Source: Tetracentron sinense (taxonomy: Eukaryota; Streptophyta; Magnoliopsida; Trochodendrales; Trochodendraceae). Taken from it: a stretch of DNA of 64,000 nucleotides. Position 1 is the stretch's first letter. Each line of letters starts with the position of its first letter. A program made the translations under genes and the position numbers. Below, piece by piece: positions 1 through 11,325 of this stretch. The stretch lies in NCBI GenBank assembly GCA_015143295.1, contig CM026554.1, forward strand, positions 35,229,531 to 35,293,530, read 5' to 3'. The notes under the pieces are model-generated. The model did no database searches. It saw only the letters and a list, made by a program, of their open reading frames with translations, and was not told the DNA's origin.

Positions 1-334
1 CAGTTGAGCATTCCATCAATGGCAGCAATCACGTGAGTGGCATGCTTCACTTGCCATGCGTTAGCATGCATGGGGTTCTGGCCACCAGGATGAACCCAAC
101 ATTAAGCACAAATGATATGCTTCCTGAGAATTGCAACCTAATAGATCAAAAGCATCGTCTGTTTCTCAAAAGAAAATTCACATTGTCCATTGACTAAACT
201 TGCACAATGTCGGACTTTTCCATAAAAGAATGGACCCTAAGTATACGTGATTGTCTAAATATTGTTGGATTATGGAAGCTCATCCAGTCACTTGATTATT
301 TTTCAATATCTTTTCTTTTAGGGAAGTTTAATTA
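1..334. other. No gene seen
   Basis: Mixed-composition sequence up to the first recognisable element. I see no convincing exon, repeat or RNA gene. The short open frame that begins at 207 runs into the MITE at 343 and has no recognisable domain. Confidence 0.5.
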
Positions 335-342
335 TCTATTAG

Positions 343-484
343 CTAGGAAGCACGAATACTTTGAAAATGGAAACGTACCCGTATCGCCATATCGGATACG
401 ACACTCTAAGGTAAAACTTAGCTATTTTTCATATCTTCTACCGTATCACCCGTATCTAAGAATCGCCGTATCAGTGCTTCCTAG
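343..484. mobile_element. hAT-type MITE, 142 bp, with 8-bp target duplication
   Basis: The element starts CTAGGAAGCAC and ends with the inverse, GTGCTTCCTAG. It is flanked on both sides by TCTATTAG (335-342 and 485-492), a perfect 8-bp target site duplication, which is the hallmark of the hAT superfamily. The interior carries several copies of CGTATC/GATACG, the word that also fills the ends of the large hAT element at 25528-27788. It has no coding capacity and must have been mobilised by an outside transposase. Confidence 0.85.
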
Positions 485-567
485 TCTATTAGTGTATGGA
501 TTGGGAGGAGTGAATATTGTTAAGATTTGTAGGTTTTGCTCTTAGAGAAATGATGGCCCAATCACAA

Positions 568-746
568 TTTTTTTTTTTTTGGTTCAAGATATACATTTAG
601 GCTGCAACGCCGGTTAGGTGTTAGTATCTATTCAGTTAATGGGCGGGTGGAGAGTATATACTAACTCCCACCCTCTCTGGATTGGAACCCGGTACCTCCC
701 CCTAAAGCAGGAGATACACTACCACTGGGACAAAGCCCTGGTGTGT
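568..746 (-). mobile_element. tRNA-derived SINE, minus strand, with near-perfect TSD
   Basis: Read on the minus strand, the element starts near 746 and ends in an A tail (the T-run at 568-580). Near its 5' end it has a box A-like stretch (GTCCCAGTGGTAG) followed by a box B (GGTTCCAATCC), the internal RNA polymerase III promoter of tRNA-derived SINEs. Flanking direct repeats CAATCACAA (559-567) and CAATCGCAA (747-755) differ at one base. The internal length of about 180 bp is normal for a plant SINE. Confidence 0.8.
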
Positions 747-755
747 CAATCGCAA

Positions 756-1468
756 CTTTCTAAAGTCTCATTGTGATTGCTTTTGGATGGACTTTTCGGG
801 CTACTTCCTGTGACTTATGGACCTTTAAAATTCAAAAGTTATTAAAAATAGCATTCATTCACACAAGCCAGAAAAGGGTGTCTCCTCCCATCGTGCAATC
901 ACGGCTCTCGCAAGAGCTACTCTAGTCAAGCTACCTGCCGGAGGTCATTCATTTCTCCACGGAAAGTCCCCACACACCTCCTTCATTTGTCTTCCTCATT
1001 TCTTCTCTAATTTTTTTTTTTGAAATTTCCTCTCATTCTTAAGATTTCATTGAAGAAAAACCCATCTTCCACCCATCGTGCCTGTTATTGCCGTTATTCT
1101 CTCCGGCACTAGTTTCTATTCTCACCGGCTAGAGCTCAAGTCATTCCCTAACTATTTTCAATTTAAACCCCTTTGGGGTTTAATGGAGAAGGATTTTTCT
1201 GATATTAGGTATTTTTTCTTGTTCTTTGGGCTAAATGGTGAAGGATTAACGGTGAAAGACGTTGTTTTATTTGTGCCTATTTTCTCATAGATGATAGGAA
1301 ACCTATGATGCCTTTAAATTTTGTTGGTAGCCTTTAGATGTATAAAAAAATTAAAATAAAACCATGATTGAAAAACTTGTCATTGACATTGCTTTCCCTT
1401 TTGTGGTTGGGTGGTCCATCAAGGGTTCACAGATGTTTCATTTTCAGTACAACTCACTCCCCTTGTTG
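756..1468. other. No gene seen
   Basis: Non-coding sequence between the SINE and the TIR element. It contains a T-rich stretch near 1010-1022. Open frames here are short, without recognisable domains or splice partners. Confidence 0.5.
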
Positions 1469-2592
1469 AGGCTTTGGATTGTCTCTAGCAAAGCCAGAAA
1501 CCTCCTCTTAGGGTTCTATACATCGTGTGCCGCATGGCACCGTTTTGGGCGCCAAAACGAAACCGAGAAATGAAAGAAACAAACATTAACATTTGCTAAC
1601 GTTTGATTTTAATAATTTTTATTTCAATATCAGGAACAACGCACATAGGAATCTCTACTGTTTGAACTTCCCATTTGGGGTTTTTTGTAGTTTTGGTCAC
1701 AGAGCCTTTCTTCTTCACCTCACCGTGCCACAACCAAGGTTTTGCGAGATCTTGAGGATTGGTGATGCAGATCTTCTCCTTCTCCACCCATCTTTCAGAT
1801 CTTGAGGATTTCGGCCAGAGCACCCACAGATTGTGACAACGACACCAAGAGACCATATCACCATTGTAGATCACATTTTGGGTTCGTGGCTGCCAGACCA
1901 TCAGGGCTTCTCAGATTTTCTTTGGGGTTTCTCCACTTTCGGCAACCACGAGAGGAGGGAAATCGAAGGTACCATCCTTCTTCTCCCCTTTGTTATTATT
2001 TTTTTTTTTTGGTTTCTTATCATGAGTTAGCTTATCCCCTTCCTTCTTTTCTATTTGAGGGTTTGATTTGGGGTTTTTTTTTAAATTTTAAATCCACCAA
2101 ATTATTTGGGGGTTTTGACTTGGTTTGAAGGAGGGTTTATTTTCAAAATTGTTGGTGGTTGAAACTTTGGGTTTTGTTTTGCTAATTTTGCCCCTTCTTT
2201 TCTTCAATCATAATACTCATTGACTACAGTTAAGAGTTATACACGGGTCATTTTTTGGTTCCGATTATTAAGTTTAGGGTTTAATTCTCCTATATTGACA
2301 GATTCCTATGTTTGCATGTTCTCAACAGGCAGAGGCTCCAGCTACTAGGTGTTTGTTGAATGCTCATTGCATCATAAGAGTACTCGAACTCCTTATTTTT
2401 AATGTTTGTTCCACTCATTTAGCTGGTGATTACTCAATGTTCTTTTAGATTGATCATCCCTTTTTTTTTCCATCCAATCTTCTTTTCTCTCTGTTGGCCA
2501 GTAATGGGATTTTGATTCTCTTAACAATAATTCCAATTTCGATTGGTGATGTAGTAAGTATGAACAGATAATACTTAACCCTGCAACACTAC
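1469..2592. mobile_element. TIR element, copy 1, lacking its right terminal repeat
   Basis: This 1.1-kb block matches the reverse complement of 11326-12498 along nearly its whole length. The left end has the terminal repeat GCTTTGGATTGTCTC followed by a small palindrome (CTAGCAAAGCCAG). The right end stops at the point where copy 2 passes into its other terminal repeat, so copy 1 has lost that end. A stretch around 1750-1980 and the junction near 2328 (CTCAACAG before GCAGAGGCTCC) look like exon/intron sequence, so capture of a host gene fragment, as in Pack-MULEs, is possible. I could not find a target duplication, so the superfamily is not settled. Confidence 0.7.
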
Positions 2593-3528
2593 TCAGATTA
2601 TAAACCAGCTTAACTAAAGGGTTGTGTCATTATAACACACAACTGATCTAGACTGAATTTTGGCCAAAAACTGTTGAGTTTGAAGTTGAAATTTATGATA
2701 TAATGCTGGAAGACATTTCTACAGTGCATGGATGACATCTCCTACTTAGGAAACCATTGATAATTATTGTGGCGGCTCATTTTCACATGGCGAGAATCTC
2801 TGGTAGTTCTAGGGTTGGGATAAGTTGGTTGATCAATTGCATGTTGACCTAAAACTGGAACAAATCATTATAATGCCTTGTCTAAAATGTTATAGAAACA
2901 TGAATTTGTATCCTGGAAAAAAAAAATAGAATCTCCATGGAAAAAAAATCTTATCTTCTTAGCTAATAAACATTTATTATAGTGGCCTAGTTTAATTAAT
3001 TAGAGAGGAATAGATACAGGGGTGGCGATTTCATTCACTCAATGTCCACGGATTTGGGTTTGGGTTGGGATTTGGACATGTGAACTGGCGGTTTGGTTTT
3101 GCTTGTGTAATTGGTGATTGTGTTTGAGTTGGGGTCCCAAACTTGACGTATCATAATATGAAACTCAATTGTTTCATTTGTTATCCCCTTAACTTTTTCG
3201 GAATTAGAGAATAATTATGCTAAATTTAGAGAATTTTTATTTATAAATTTACACCAAATATAGTAGATCAAGATAAGTTTGTTTCTTCAATAGCTTCCAT
3301 CTGATTTAGCCATCATTAATATTTTGTTTCTTTCAAACCGTGTTATTTGAATTTGGATTATAGAGTTGAAAATAAATGGATGATCTACTATATCTAATAT
3401 GATCCTAATAGAGTCTCAAGTTCAGGGAAGAGCACAATACACATTTCAGAGAGGCCAAATTTGTAATAGGGCTGAAAGCATTTATTTCAAGTGGGGTGGT
3501 AGGGTGGTTTATGCTGTAATACATTGAT
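2593..3528. other. No gene seen; leader of the FAR1-like pseudogene
   Basis: AT-rich sequence without a convincing exon. Its last part is the presumed upstream region of the decayed FAR1-like gene that begins at 3529. Confidence 0.5.
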
Positions 3529-6500
3529 ATGGAACATAATATATTGGGTAATCTTTGTGAAGAAGATAATAGTGGATTACGAGTATCACGCAGGTTATCA
3601 TTTGAGACAATAGAGGATGACTATAATTATGCTAGTGGATCTGGGTGCAACAATAAAGGTTCGACAAATGAAGATGATACACCAAATCCATAAATTGGAA
3701 TGGAATTTGAGTCAGATGATTAAACATATGATTTCTACAATGAATATGGGAGAAGTGCTAGCTTTAGTATTCGAAAGGATTGGAAAAAAAAAAGATAAAG
3801 CTGGTGTCATGAGACGTAGAAAACTTTGTTGTTCGCGAGAAGGTCTTAAGAAAGAAGATAAATGAGCAAACATTGAGAACCAACGAGATCCTACTATATG
3901 TGATTGTAAGGCTCACATTGTAATTGCTCTGCAGCCAAACGAACAATATAAGATAATTCAGAGTCAATTAAAACACAATCATCATTGTACACCTATGAAG
4001 TCTTAAATGTGTAGGTCATGGAGGAGAGTAGCTAAGGTTTAAGTTGTTGAAGCGAATATGGCAAGTAGTGTTGGTATAAACTCGAAGAAGACATATAACC
4101 TTATGACCGTAGAAGTGGGAGGACCCGAAAATGTTGGTTTTTTGCACATGGACATTAAAAATTATATTCGTTCCAGACGGATGAGATCAATGGAAATGGG
4201 AGATGCATGAGCAATATTACAGTGTTTTCAGAAGATGGTTGTAGAAGATCCAGGCTTTGTATATTCCTTACAACTTGATGCTGAAGATCAAATAACAAAC
4301 TTTTTTTGGGCTGATGACTCTAGAATGGTGAATGACTACAATGCATTTCGTGATGTGCTTGTTTTTTATACAACTTATAGGACAAATAATCAGACATGAC
4401 CATTTGTACCATTTGTAGGAGTTAATCATCATAAACAGTCAATTTTATTTGAAGCGACATTAATGTATGATGAAACAACTGCATCTTTCGAGTTGTTGTT
4501 TAAGGCTTTTTTTGGCTGCAATGTCTGATAAACAACCGAAAACCATTCTTACGGATCAAGACAAGACAATGGCCAACACAATCTGTTCAGTTTTACCAGA
4601 TACTAATCATTGTATATATGTGTGGCATATGTACCAAATGCAAGAAAGCATCTTAGTCATGCATTTAATAGTTCAAAGTCTTTCGTTGTAGATTTCAACA
4701 AGTTGATATAGGACTATGATGATGAAGAAGATTTTTTGAACGGGTGAGAGAACATGTTAGAAACATATAGTCTAAGAGGGAATACATGGTTCCAAAAGTT
4801 GTTTAGTGAAAAGGAGAAATTAATGGGCTTTGGTGTATAAAAGGACTATATTTTGCGCGGATATGAAAAACATCCAAAGAAGTGAAAGTGTGAATAGTGT
4901 ATTGAGAAAGTATTTAAATGGCACTATTACTTGTTGAAATTTTTTGAACATTTCGAGAAGGTGGTAAATGATAAAAGGGATGCGGAATTGAGAGCCGACT
5001 TCAAGATGACACAAAATGGAGTAGAAGTATATACGAATATTCCATTGTTGATCCGTGCAAGAAATTTCTACACCCCTAAAAATATTTAAATTATTTCAGG
5101 AAGAATATCGTATGAGACTAACATATCGTGTTAAATTGTCTGTCAAGTATGATACAATTGACACATTTACAGTAAGATGCCCAGAGAAAAAAAGAGAATA
5201 CACAGTTACATGTGACAAAAGTGGGTTCACTATCCATTGTAGTTGTAAGAAATTTGAATTCACTAGAATTTTGTGTGGTCATGCATTGCGAGTATTGTTC
5301 AGAATGGAAGTGCAGGAGATCCCCGATCAATACATGTTGAAGAGATAGAGTAAACATGCAAAGGTTGCAAGTTCAAGCATTGGCTCTAGAAGTTCATTAT
5401 TTGTGGGGGTGTAATTTTGTCAAAGTATTATAAGGTCTTAAGTCGCTTGTCTATGAAATTGAACACTAGGGCTGCTGAAAATAAACACTCTTTTAAAATT
5501 GCTATGGAAGGTTTATGTGCAACCACGTCGAATGTTGAATTTTTTTTTTTAAATTATCCATAAATGAGACTCAAAACCTTGAATCAGAAAAGATGGTTAG
5601 TAAAACACCCAAGGAAAATGATGATAATGAGATATCCAATCGAGTAAAGGGACTAGCAAAAAACGATCAAGGACATAAGGGAAGAGCAAGGATCCGAGTT
5701 GTTTGGAGAAGAGGAAAAAAATAAGACAGTCATCTAAGGTGCCTATCTACACCTTGCCACCCACTGGTCCCATTGTGCATTCGATGCCGACATGTCCGAG
5801 TGATCAAGGAATACAGGTACTTCAATTTGGTTTGCATTATAAATCAAAGTTAATTTATTGCCAAGTTTAAGTCTTATTAATTTTTAATTTTGATGTGCTA
5901 AATAGGGGTTCCAACAAAATGTTGGACCAAGTCAAATTACGAACTAACAAGTTTAACTGAATCAAGTGAACCTGTACATGCACCAACAAGCTCAGCTGAA
6001 TCAAGTGAAACCGTACATGTACGGACAAGCTCAGTTTAATCAAGTGAACCCTGCACTAACAAGCTCAGTTGAATTAAGTTCCACCATATACGTACCAACA
6101 GTTTCAAGGCCCTTCCAATGTCTTCTTTAATGTATGAGCAACCACAACTACACCACAACCAGAGCATGTATCAGCATTTGCAACAATCCATCTATGGGTC
6201 ATCTCAGGTAACTATTACGTTATTATGTTGATCAGTGTGTGTTGCAATCTTTAGGATTAGAAATAACTTTTGCACCTTCTATTAGCAGACAATTTATCCA
6301 TATGTGTGATTTTTATTCATCTTTGAAAACAAGTTATTAATGTACTTTACTTGTGGCTAGCAAAATCCTTAGCAGAAATGAGATCCAAGCATAGTAATAT
6401 CTGACAAAATATGACAATAAACAGGCCTTGAAACTTATCTCAGATCTCTTTTTGGTTATTTTTAGTGTCCTATCATTATCCATTATCTGACTGCATATCT

Positions 6501-7155
6501 ACTAAAAGAAAACCTAGTAATTCAGCAATATAAATCAAATTTACTAAAAACATAAATTTTCTTTTCAGGTTGTAAGCTTGTTTATCACTATACTCATCCA
6601 CAAGATGTTTAACATCTGACAAAATATAACTCATTCAGATTTGATATGTAAACTTCCTTGGAAAATAATCAACTGATCATTAAAAAGGCTGCTACCAAGC
6701 TAAAAAAAAACTAGCTGCAATAATGCTACATTTAGGGGGGCCAATGTAATGCACCAACATAACTCAAACAATGTCGAGTTACTCGTTTATTATGCTTAGA
6801 GTGGTTATTGTTTCATAAGTAAATATAAATTGAGTGTAGCTGTAAAGTGAATACCCCAACATTCAGATGGGTCGTAATTTCTCCTTTTTTTTTCCAACAG
6901 TAAGAAGCAAACTTAATGTTTAAAATAGAAATTGTTAGAAAGAGAACCTCCATGCTCACAACACACATTGATCTTTTCTTCTATAAGTGTGATTTGACAG
7001 ATAATTTAATGAAATACCCCCCGGGGAAGATGGGATTGTCAATTGGTCATCTCCTTATATGTTGTCTCTATATGTTGTAGGAATCACCACTTGGTGTGGG
7101 GAATAGCTCACAGGGAGAGTGTCAAGACCTTACCCCTCAAATGACAAATTGGTAA
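3529..7155 (+). pseudogene. FAR1/FHY3-like (MULE transposase-derived) gene, decayed
   Basis: FAR1/FHY3 proteins are transcription factors descended from Mutator-like transposases. The parts appear in family order. An acidic leader begins with ATG at 3529. A FAR1 DNA-binding region lies at about 3690-3990, with peptides such as YDFYNEYGRSASF, CSREGL, CDCKAHIVIAL and LKHNHH. A MULE transposase core lies at about 4300-4720 (FFWADDSRMV, ILTDQD). A SWIM zinc finger lies at about 5190-5300 (CSCKKFEF..CGHALRVL, the CxC..CxH pattern). A lysine-rich tail runs to a donor at 5816, followed by likely exons 5906-6207 and 7081-7155, the last ending in frame at TAA. Stop codons interrupt the frame from the leader onward (for example just before and after IGMEFESDD), and frameshifts follow through the transposase core, so it is not functional. 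Whether it was a domesticated host gene or a mobile MULE is open; I saw no terminal repeats. Confidence 0.85.
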
Positions 7156-7755
7156 CCACAACTCATATTTATTTTCAATTAATATATAAAAACCCCTTTA
7201 TTTGATGTTTCGAAGTAATCATAGTGAAAAGTTATGGTGATAGCTATGTTGCATGTTTGTGGTTCTGCAGTTATAATAATTGAATTGTTGCTCAAAGAAA
7301 GGGCTAGTAAGCCAGTTGAATCCAAGGCTATGACATGGGAGAAGGATTATGAGAGGGGAGGAAGATGAATGTGATTAGTACTACGTAGATGTGGTATGGG
7401 TTTTCAGGTTTTTGGTCTTTTGCAGGGCATCTCAATGAATCTGACATTGCTACTGATTAAACTTGTAAAGTATTAGTCCAAGGTTTAAAGATTACAGATT
7501 TACTGATATGCTATCACTGAGAACTTTTTAATGGTTTATTTATTGTTTATTAAAGTATGTTTGTATTGTTTGTATATTGTCAACATTTTCTGAATTGGGG
7601 TTGATTGGCCTTAGGTTATCAAGATGAGGATCTATAGGATTGTAAGCATGTAGTGGACTTTATTGTGTAGCCTCATGGTCTAATAGCTTTGTATGCATCT
7701 GAAATAGCAATAGAGAAATATTATGGTTTTATTTCTTATCTCTTTAATTCTATAC

Positions 7756-7761
<6 letters not shown>

Positions 7762-7789
<28 letters not shown>
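7762..7789. repeat. (TA)n microsatellite
   Basis: An uninterrupted alternating TA run of about 28 bp, in non-coding sequence after the FAR1-like pseudogene. Confidence 0.9.
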
Positions 7790-7799
7790 CTGAAATAGC

Positions 7800-8250
7800 A
7801 ATAGGCACTGCCATGAAGTTATTGGCTCTGGAGCAGTTGATGGCCTTGTTAACAGAGATGGGTGCATGAATTGGTTCATCGGTTATGGCCTTCTCATCAT
7901 TTGTTATTGCAAGCTCTTCAGTGACGCCTTCAGCACTTATTATGTCTTTGACTTCTGGCTACACTTTGACCGCCATAGTGTCTTCATCATTCATTATTAA
8001 GGGCTCGTTAGTAACGCCCTCAATATTTGGTGCTGCATCTACTGGCTCTACAATGCATTATTGAAATTTTGGTTGGTGACCTCTCCAGTTATGTACTTGA
8101 AAAAATAAAATAAAATAAAATAAAGAATAAATGATAATGGAGACAGTTGTTTCAGAAGGCTACCTTTGATGTGAGTTCTGTAGTGTTTGGTTGGACAGAC
8201 TCCATCTTAGGCATTTGATCTTCCATTTGTAATTTCTACGAAGACATGAT
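7800..8250 (-). pseudogene. Broken gene remnant with acidic imperfect repeats, function unknown
   Basis: On the minus strand a short exon near 8240-8163 reads MEDQMPKMESVQPNTTELTSK-like sequence and ends at a plausible GT donor. It follows an in-frame TAG that interrupts a longer version (MSS then stop). A second block, about 8060-7800, reads as acidic residues with two imperfect repeats (NIEGVTNEPLIMNDED and SAEGVTEELAITNDE). The reading is interrupted by at least one stop (after MAVKV). I do not recognise the family. It could instead be chance reading of a decayed repeat; the repeated peptide pattern is the main reason for listing it. Confidence 0.35.
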
Positions 8251-9112
8251 AATTTATGCATTGAGTGCAACTAGGACAAGTCAATGGTATATAACAGAAA
8301 ACATAGTACATAATACCGGCCATTACAGAATCCGCGATTTACTTTTAACTTAACACCTTATAACTCCTTTGTGATTGTGCATAATATATGAAATAAGACT
8401 TTCTGGCTTGTGAAAATTCCTTCCAACAAACTTACAACTTTCTGGCTTGTGAAAATTTCTGATCCACTGGTTGAAAGTAGTTCCAAAATAGGTTCATTTG
8501 GAAAGGCAAGAGTTTGCACCCCACTATCATTCTATATAGATGATATGGCTTCTAGTTACCACACTGAGTACCATAGTGGTTAAGCCTTAGGGTTCACAAT
8601 ATTTAATTTCTTAAAACTTTCTCATGTGTCCAAAGTAATGAGTTTTGTCATGGTTATTTGAGCTACTTTGCCTTTCCGATCTCTAAAGTACTAATATTAA
8701 GGGAAACTCCTTACTTGTCAAAATTACACAATAGTCACCAACATACTTGCAAGATTTTTAATTGAGGTAAAAGCTTATCTGTGGAAGCCTGTAATGGTGG
8801 AAGAAAGATAACATGTATTGGACACATGAGAAATAATGGAATTCACATGTTCCATCTTTTGAGTGAAATAGCTGACGCGAGTCTAGAATTTCCCTTACTA
8901 CATTAGAAGTAGATAGAATTATACATTTGCAAATCAAAATTATACATTTGCATCTGAGTTTTTGGGCTAAAAAGAAAAAGGAAAATTGTCTTATGCAGCT
9001 TTGCCTTCATCTTTGTCTTGCATTCAGATTCTAGCTAATTAACCTTCATCCCTCCATATAATAAAAAAAACAAATTTACTTAAGGAAATAGTCGTCCATA
9101 CACAATTCAAGC
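8251..9112. other. No gene seen
   Basis: AT-rich intergenic sequence. A short direct repeat (CTTTCTGGCTTGTGAAAAT) occurs twice near 8399 and 8440. Nothing else is recognisable. Confidence 0.5.
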
Positions 9113-9589
9113 CTAACGAAAGGCTACACTCCCTCCATAAAACAAAATAACAACAAAACCAATAACAAAACAATATAAAATCTGTTTAATAATAGCAAAT
9201 TTGGATTCCCTTTTTATAGACTGAATTTGAAAGCTGTTAAAATCCGATTCCATTCTTGCAATTCGCTCTTCTAAGCATTTGAATTCTAAGCACAAAACTT
9301 CATCCGTGATGCTAGATCTAGAGACAATAGAAGGTTGTCCCAATGGTTCTACACTTTCATTGCACCACTGAAATTTGTTACATTGTATGCCCTGGTAGAT
9401 CATATTAACAAGTCATCATTATTCGTTTTATAATGACTCCTAATTATAATTAATACATTAATAACTTACCATTTTTCTACCACATGTATAGAAGTCTCTC
9501 CAAGGATTGACAATAGTTTTTGATGTCTTTACCACGTAAGGAGCCCCACATTTACAAAAATATTGTTGGCCACGTCTGGTTATCACTCC
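9113..9589 (-). pseudogene. GRF-type zinc finger protein with C-terminal membrane segment, incomplete
   Basis: Two exons on the minus strand. Exon 1 (about 9589-9470) reads FCKCGAPYVVKTSKT, then NPWRDFYTCGRKM, and ends at a GTAAGT donor. Exon 2 (9391-9113, after a CAG acceptor) continues in the same phase with GIQCNKFQWCNE. Together they give the GRF zinc finger pattern: CxCG, then NPxRxFYxC, then C..F.W..E. Exon 2 then has a predicted coiled coil (EFKCLEERIARMESDF) and ends in a hydrophobic segment (YCFVIGFVVILFYGG), the usual layout of small plant GRF proteins. No ATG opens the frame: a TAA lies just upstream of exon 1 and a plausible start (MSDNQ-like) is out of frame. It therefore looks broken at the 5' end. 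GRF fingers bind nucleic acid; the role of these small membrane-tailed versions is not known to me. Confidence 0.65.
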
Positions 9590-11325
9590 TTATAGATGAA
9601 GATGCCATATTGCTACACTTGGAGAAAGTATTGACAGGAAAGCAAACAATTTATAACCACTGCTGCAAAATTTTCAACCAACCAGAATTCGTGGAAGCAC
9701 TGCAATCTACTTTGATAGACTACCCAATACTCTCTAAATATCAATTACAATTTAATTGTTCATAACCACAATTGTAACTGTTGAAACTACTGGAGTTATT
9801 ACGAGATTATTCTTGAGAAATTGTAGATTCAGAAACTTTCATGAAGATTCCCCCAAAGTTTTGGTCTAGTACTAGAACAAACACAGTCTTATTATCAACA
9901 ATCAACAAAACATTATCAGAGATCAACAAAGAGAGGATAAGTTCTAAAATCTACAATGATAAGCCTCGAGGCTGCAATTGCCGCCACAACGGACAGGTAG
10001 CTGAAGAAGCAGACATTAAGCCAATGCCAAAATTTCTGGAATGCAATCAGCTTATTCTTCTTGGCCATTAGGTACATGTGGTTTGCTATGATAAATGTTA
10101 AGAGGGAATGTGCTGGTGGCCCCTGTAAGGCTCATCAAGTCTCCGAGGAATGCACTTCCTTTAGATCTGAATGACAAGTTGTGGATCTGAATGACAAGTA
10201 TGGAACTATGAAGCACATCATAACATTGCCATTCCAATCCCAATTATAATAAAATAAAATTCTATCTTAAGTCCAAGTCACCTTCTACTTTACCTAAAAA
10301 CAAGTAATTCGTCGGTAAGAAGAGGGGAGAGACAATGGTTTTCTTTCTGTTTTTTCATTGCAGGTGTTGAGAAATTGTGAAAGGAGAGTGGGAAGTGGCA
10401 AAGACTTATGCTGGTGGTTTAGGGAGGGTGGGCCTATACAAGGGTAGGCAGCTCCTCAAGGTTCTATGACACCTCTACTTTACCTAAAAAACAAAATGAT
10501 AGTTGTATGTAAAGTACGTCTCTCTAAGCCAGAAAATGGTTTTTTTAGATATCAACCATTACAAACAAGCTCTCATTTAAATAAAAAAATTGGAACATTT
10601 CTAAGTCATAGACCACTATCACTCCTAGACCTGTGTATTCTCTCCCAATTGACCAAATCCACCTACCTATCAAAGGAGGTGGCACTAGAAAGATAGTAAT
10701 GTTGGGCATATCCAAAATCTTAGCCATTGAGGCGGCACTAGCCAATGTCAACTTTATACACAAATAGAAATTGAAATATAATGGTCTCCAACATCTCAAG
10801 AGAATTTTGAAAATGATAAGGTCAAAGTCCCCACCCTTCCAGTGCACTAATGAAAAGAGGCAAATCTGCCCCTCATGAGAGTTCAAGTCCTTCTATCACC
10901 TAAAAAGGATCCCGTTGACTTCCCATTGCTGTTCAAGGACACGAACAGTTTGAACTTTACATGAAGATTACTTTAGAACAAAATTCGCAAAACAACTATT
11001 ATAGAGATTTTAGATCAGTTGACAACATCCATTCAGCTAAAGTAATTGGTGATGATATCTAGAATTGAAATCTATAAACAAGCATGGATTTTTGTCTTAT
11101 TTGGAAATATAGAAATTGATTGCATGAGATTAATGAAGATAATTCCCAGATAGTGGACATTATTTTGAGAGACGAAGCATTATAGTAGTTAACCAAAAAA
11201 AAGGCATTATATTAGGAGACATACCATCTTGAATTGACAAAACAAATGCTGTAAAAATATATTATTCTAAAGAGTGTTGAAAACCCTAGTCAAACCCTTA
11301 AAGCTGACCAATGGGGTATTATACC
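9590..11325. other. No gene seen
   Basis: About 1.7 kb without a convincing coding region. Several short open frames lie on both strands, none with a recognisable domain. Confidence 0.45.

Noticed and set aside
1596-1901. Open frames on both strands in the 1.1-kb TIR element
   Set aside because: Overlapping frames of about 60-120 aa on both strands and in both copies, without domains; best explained as chance within a repeat, perhaps over captured exon sequence.
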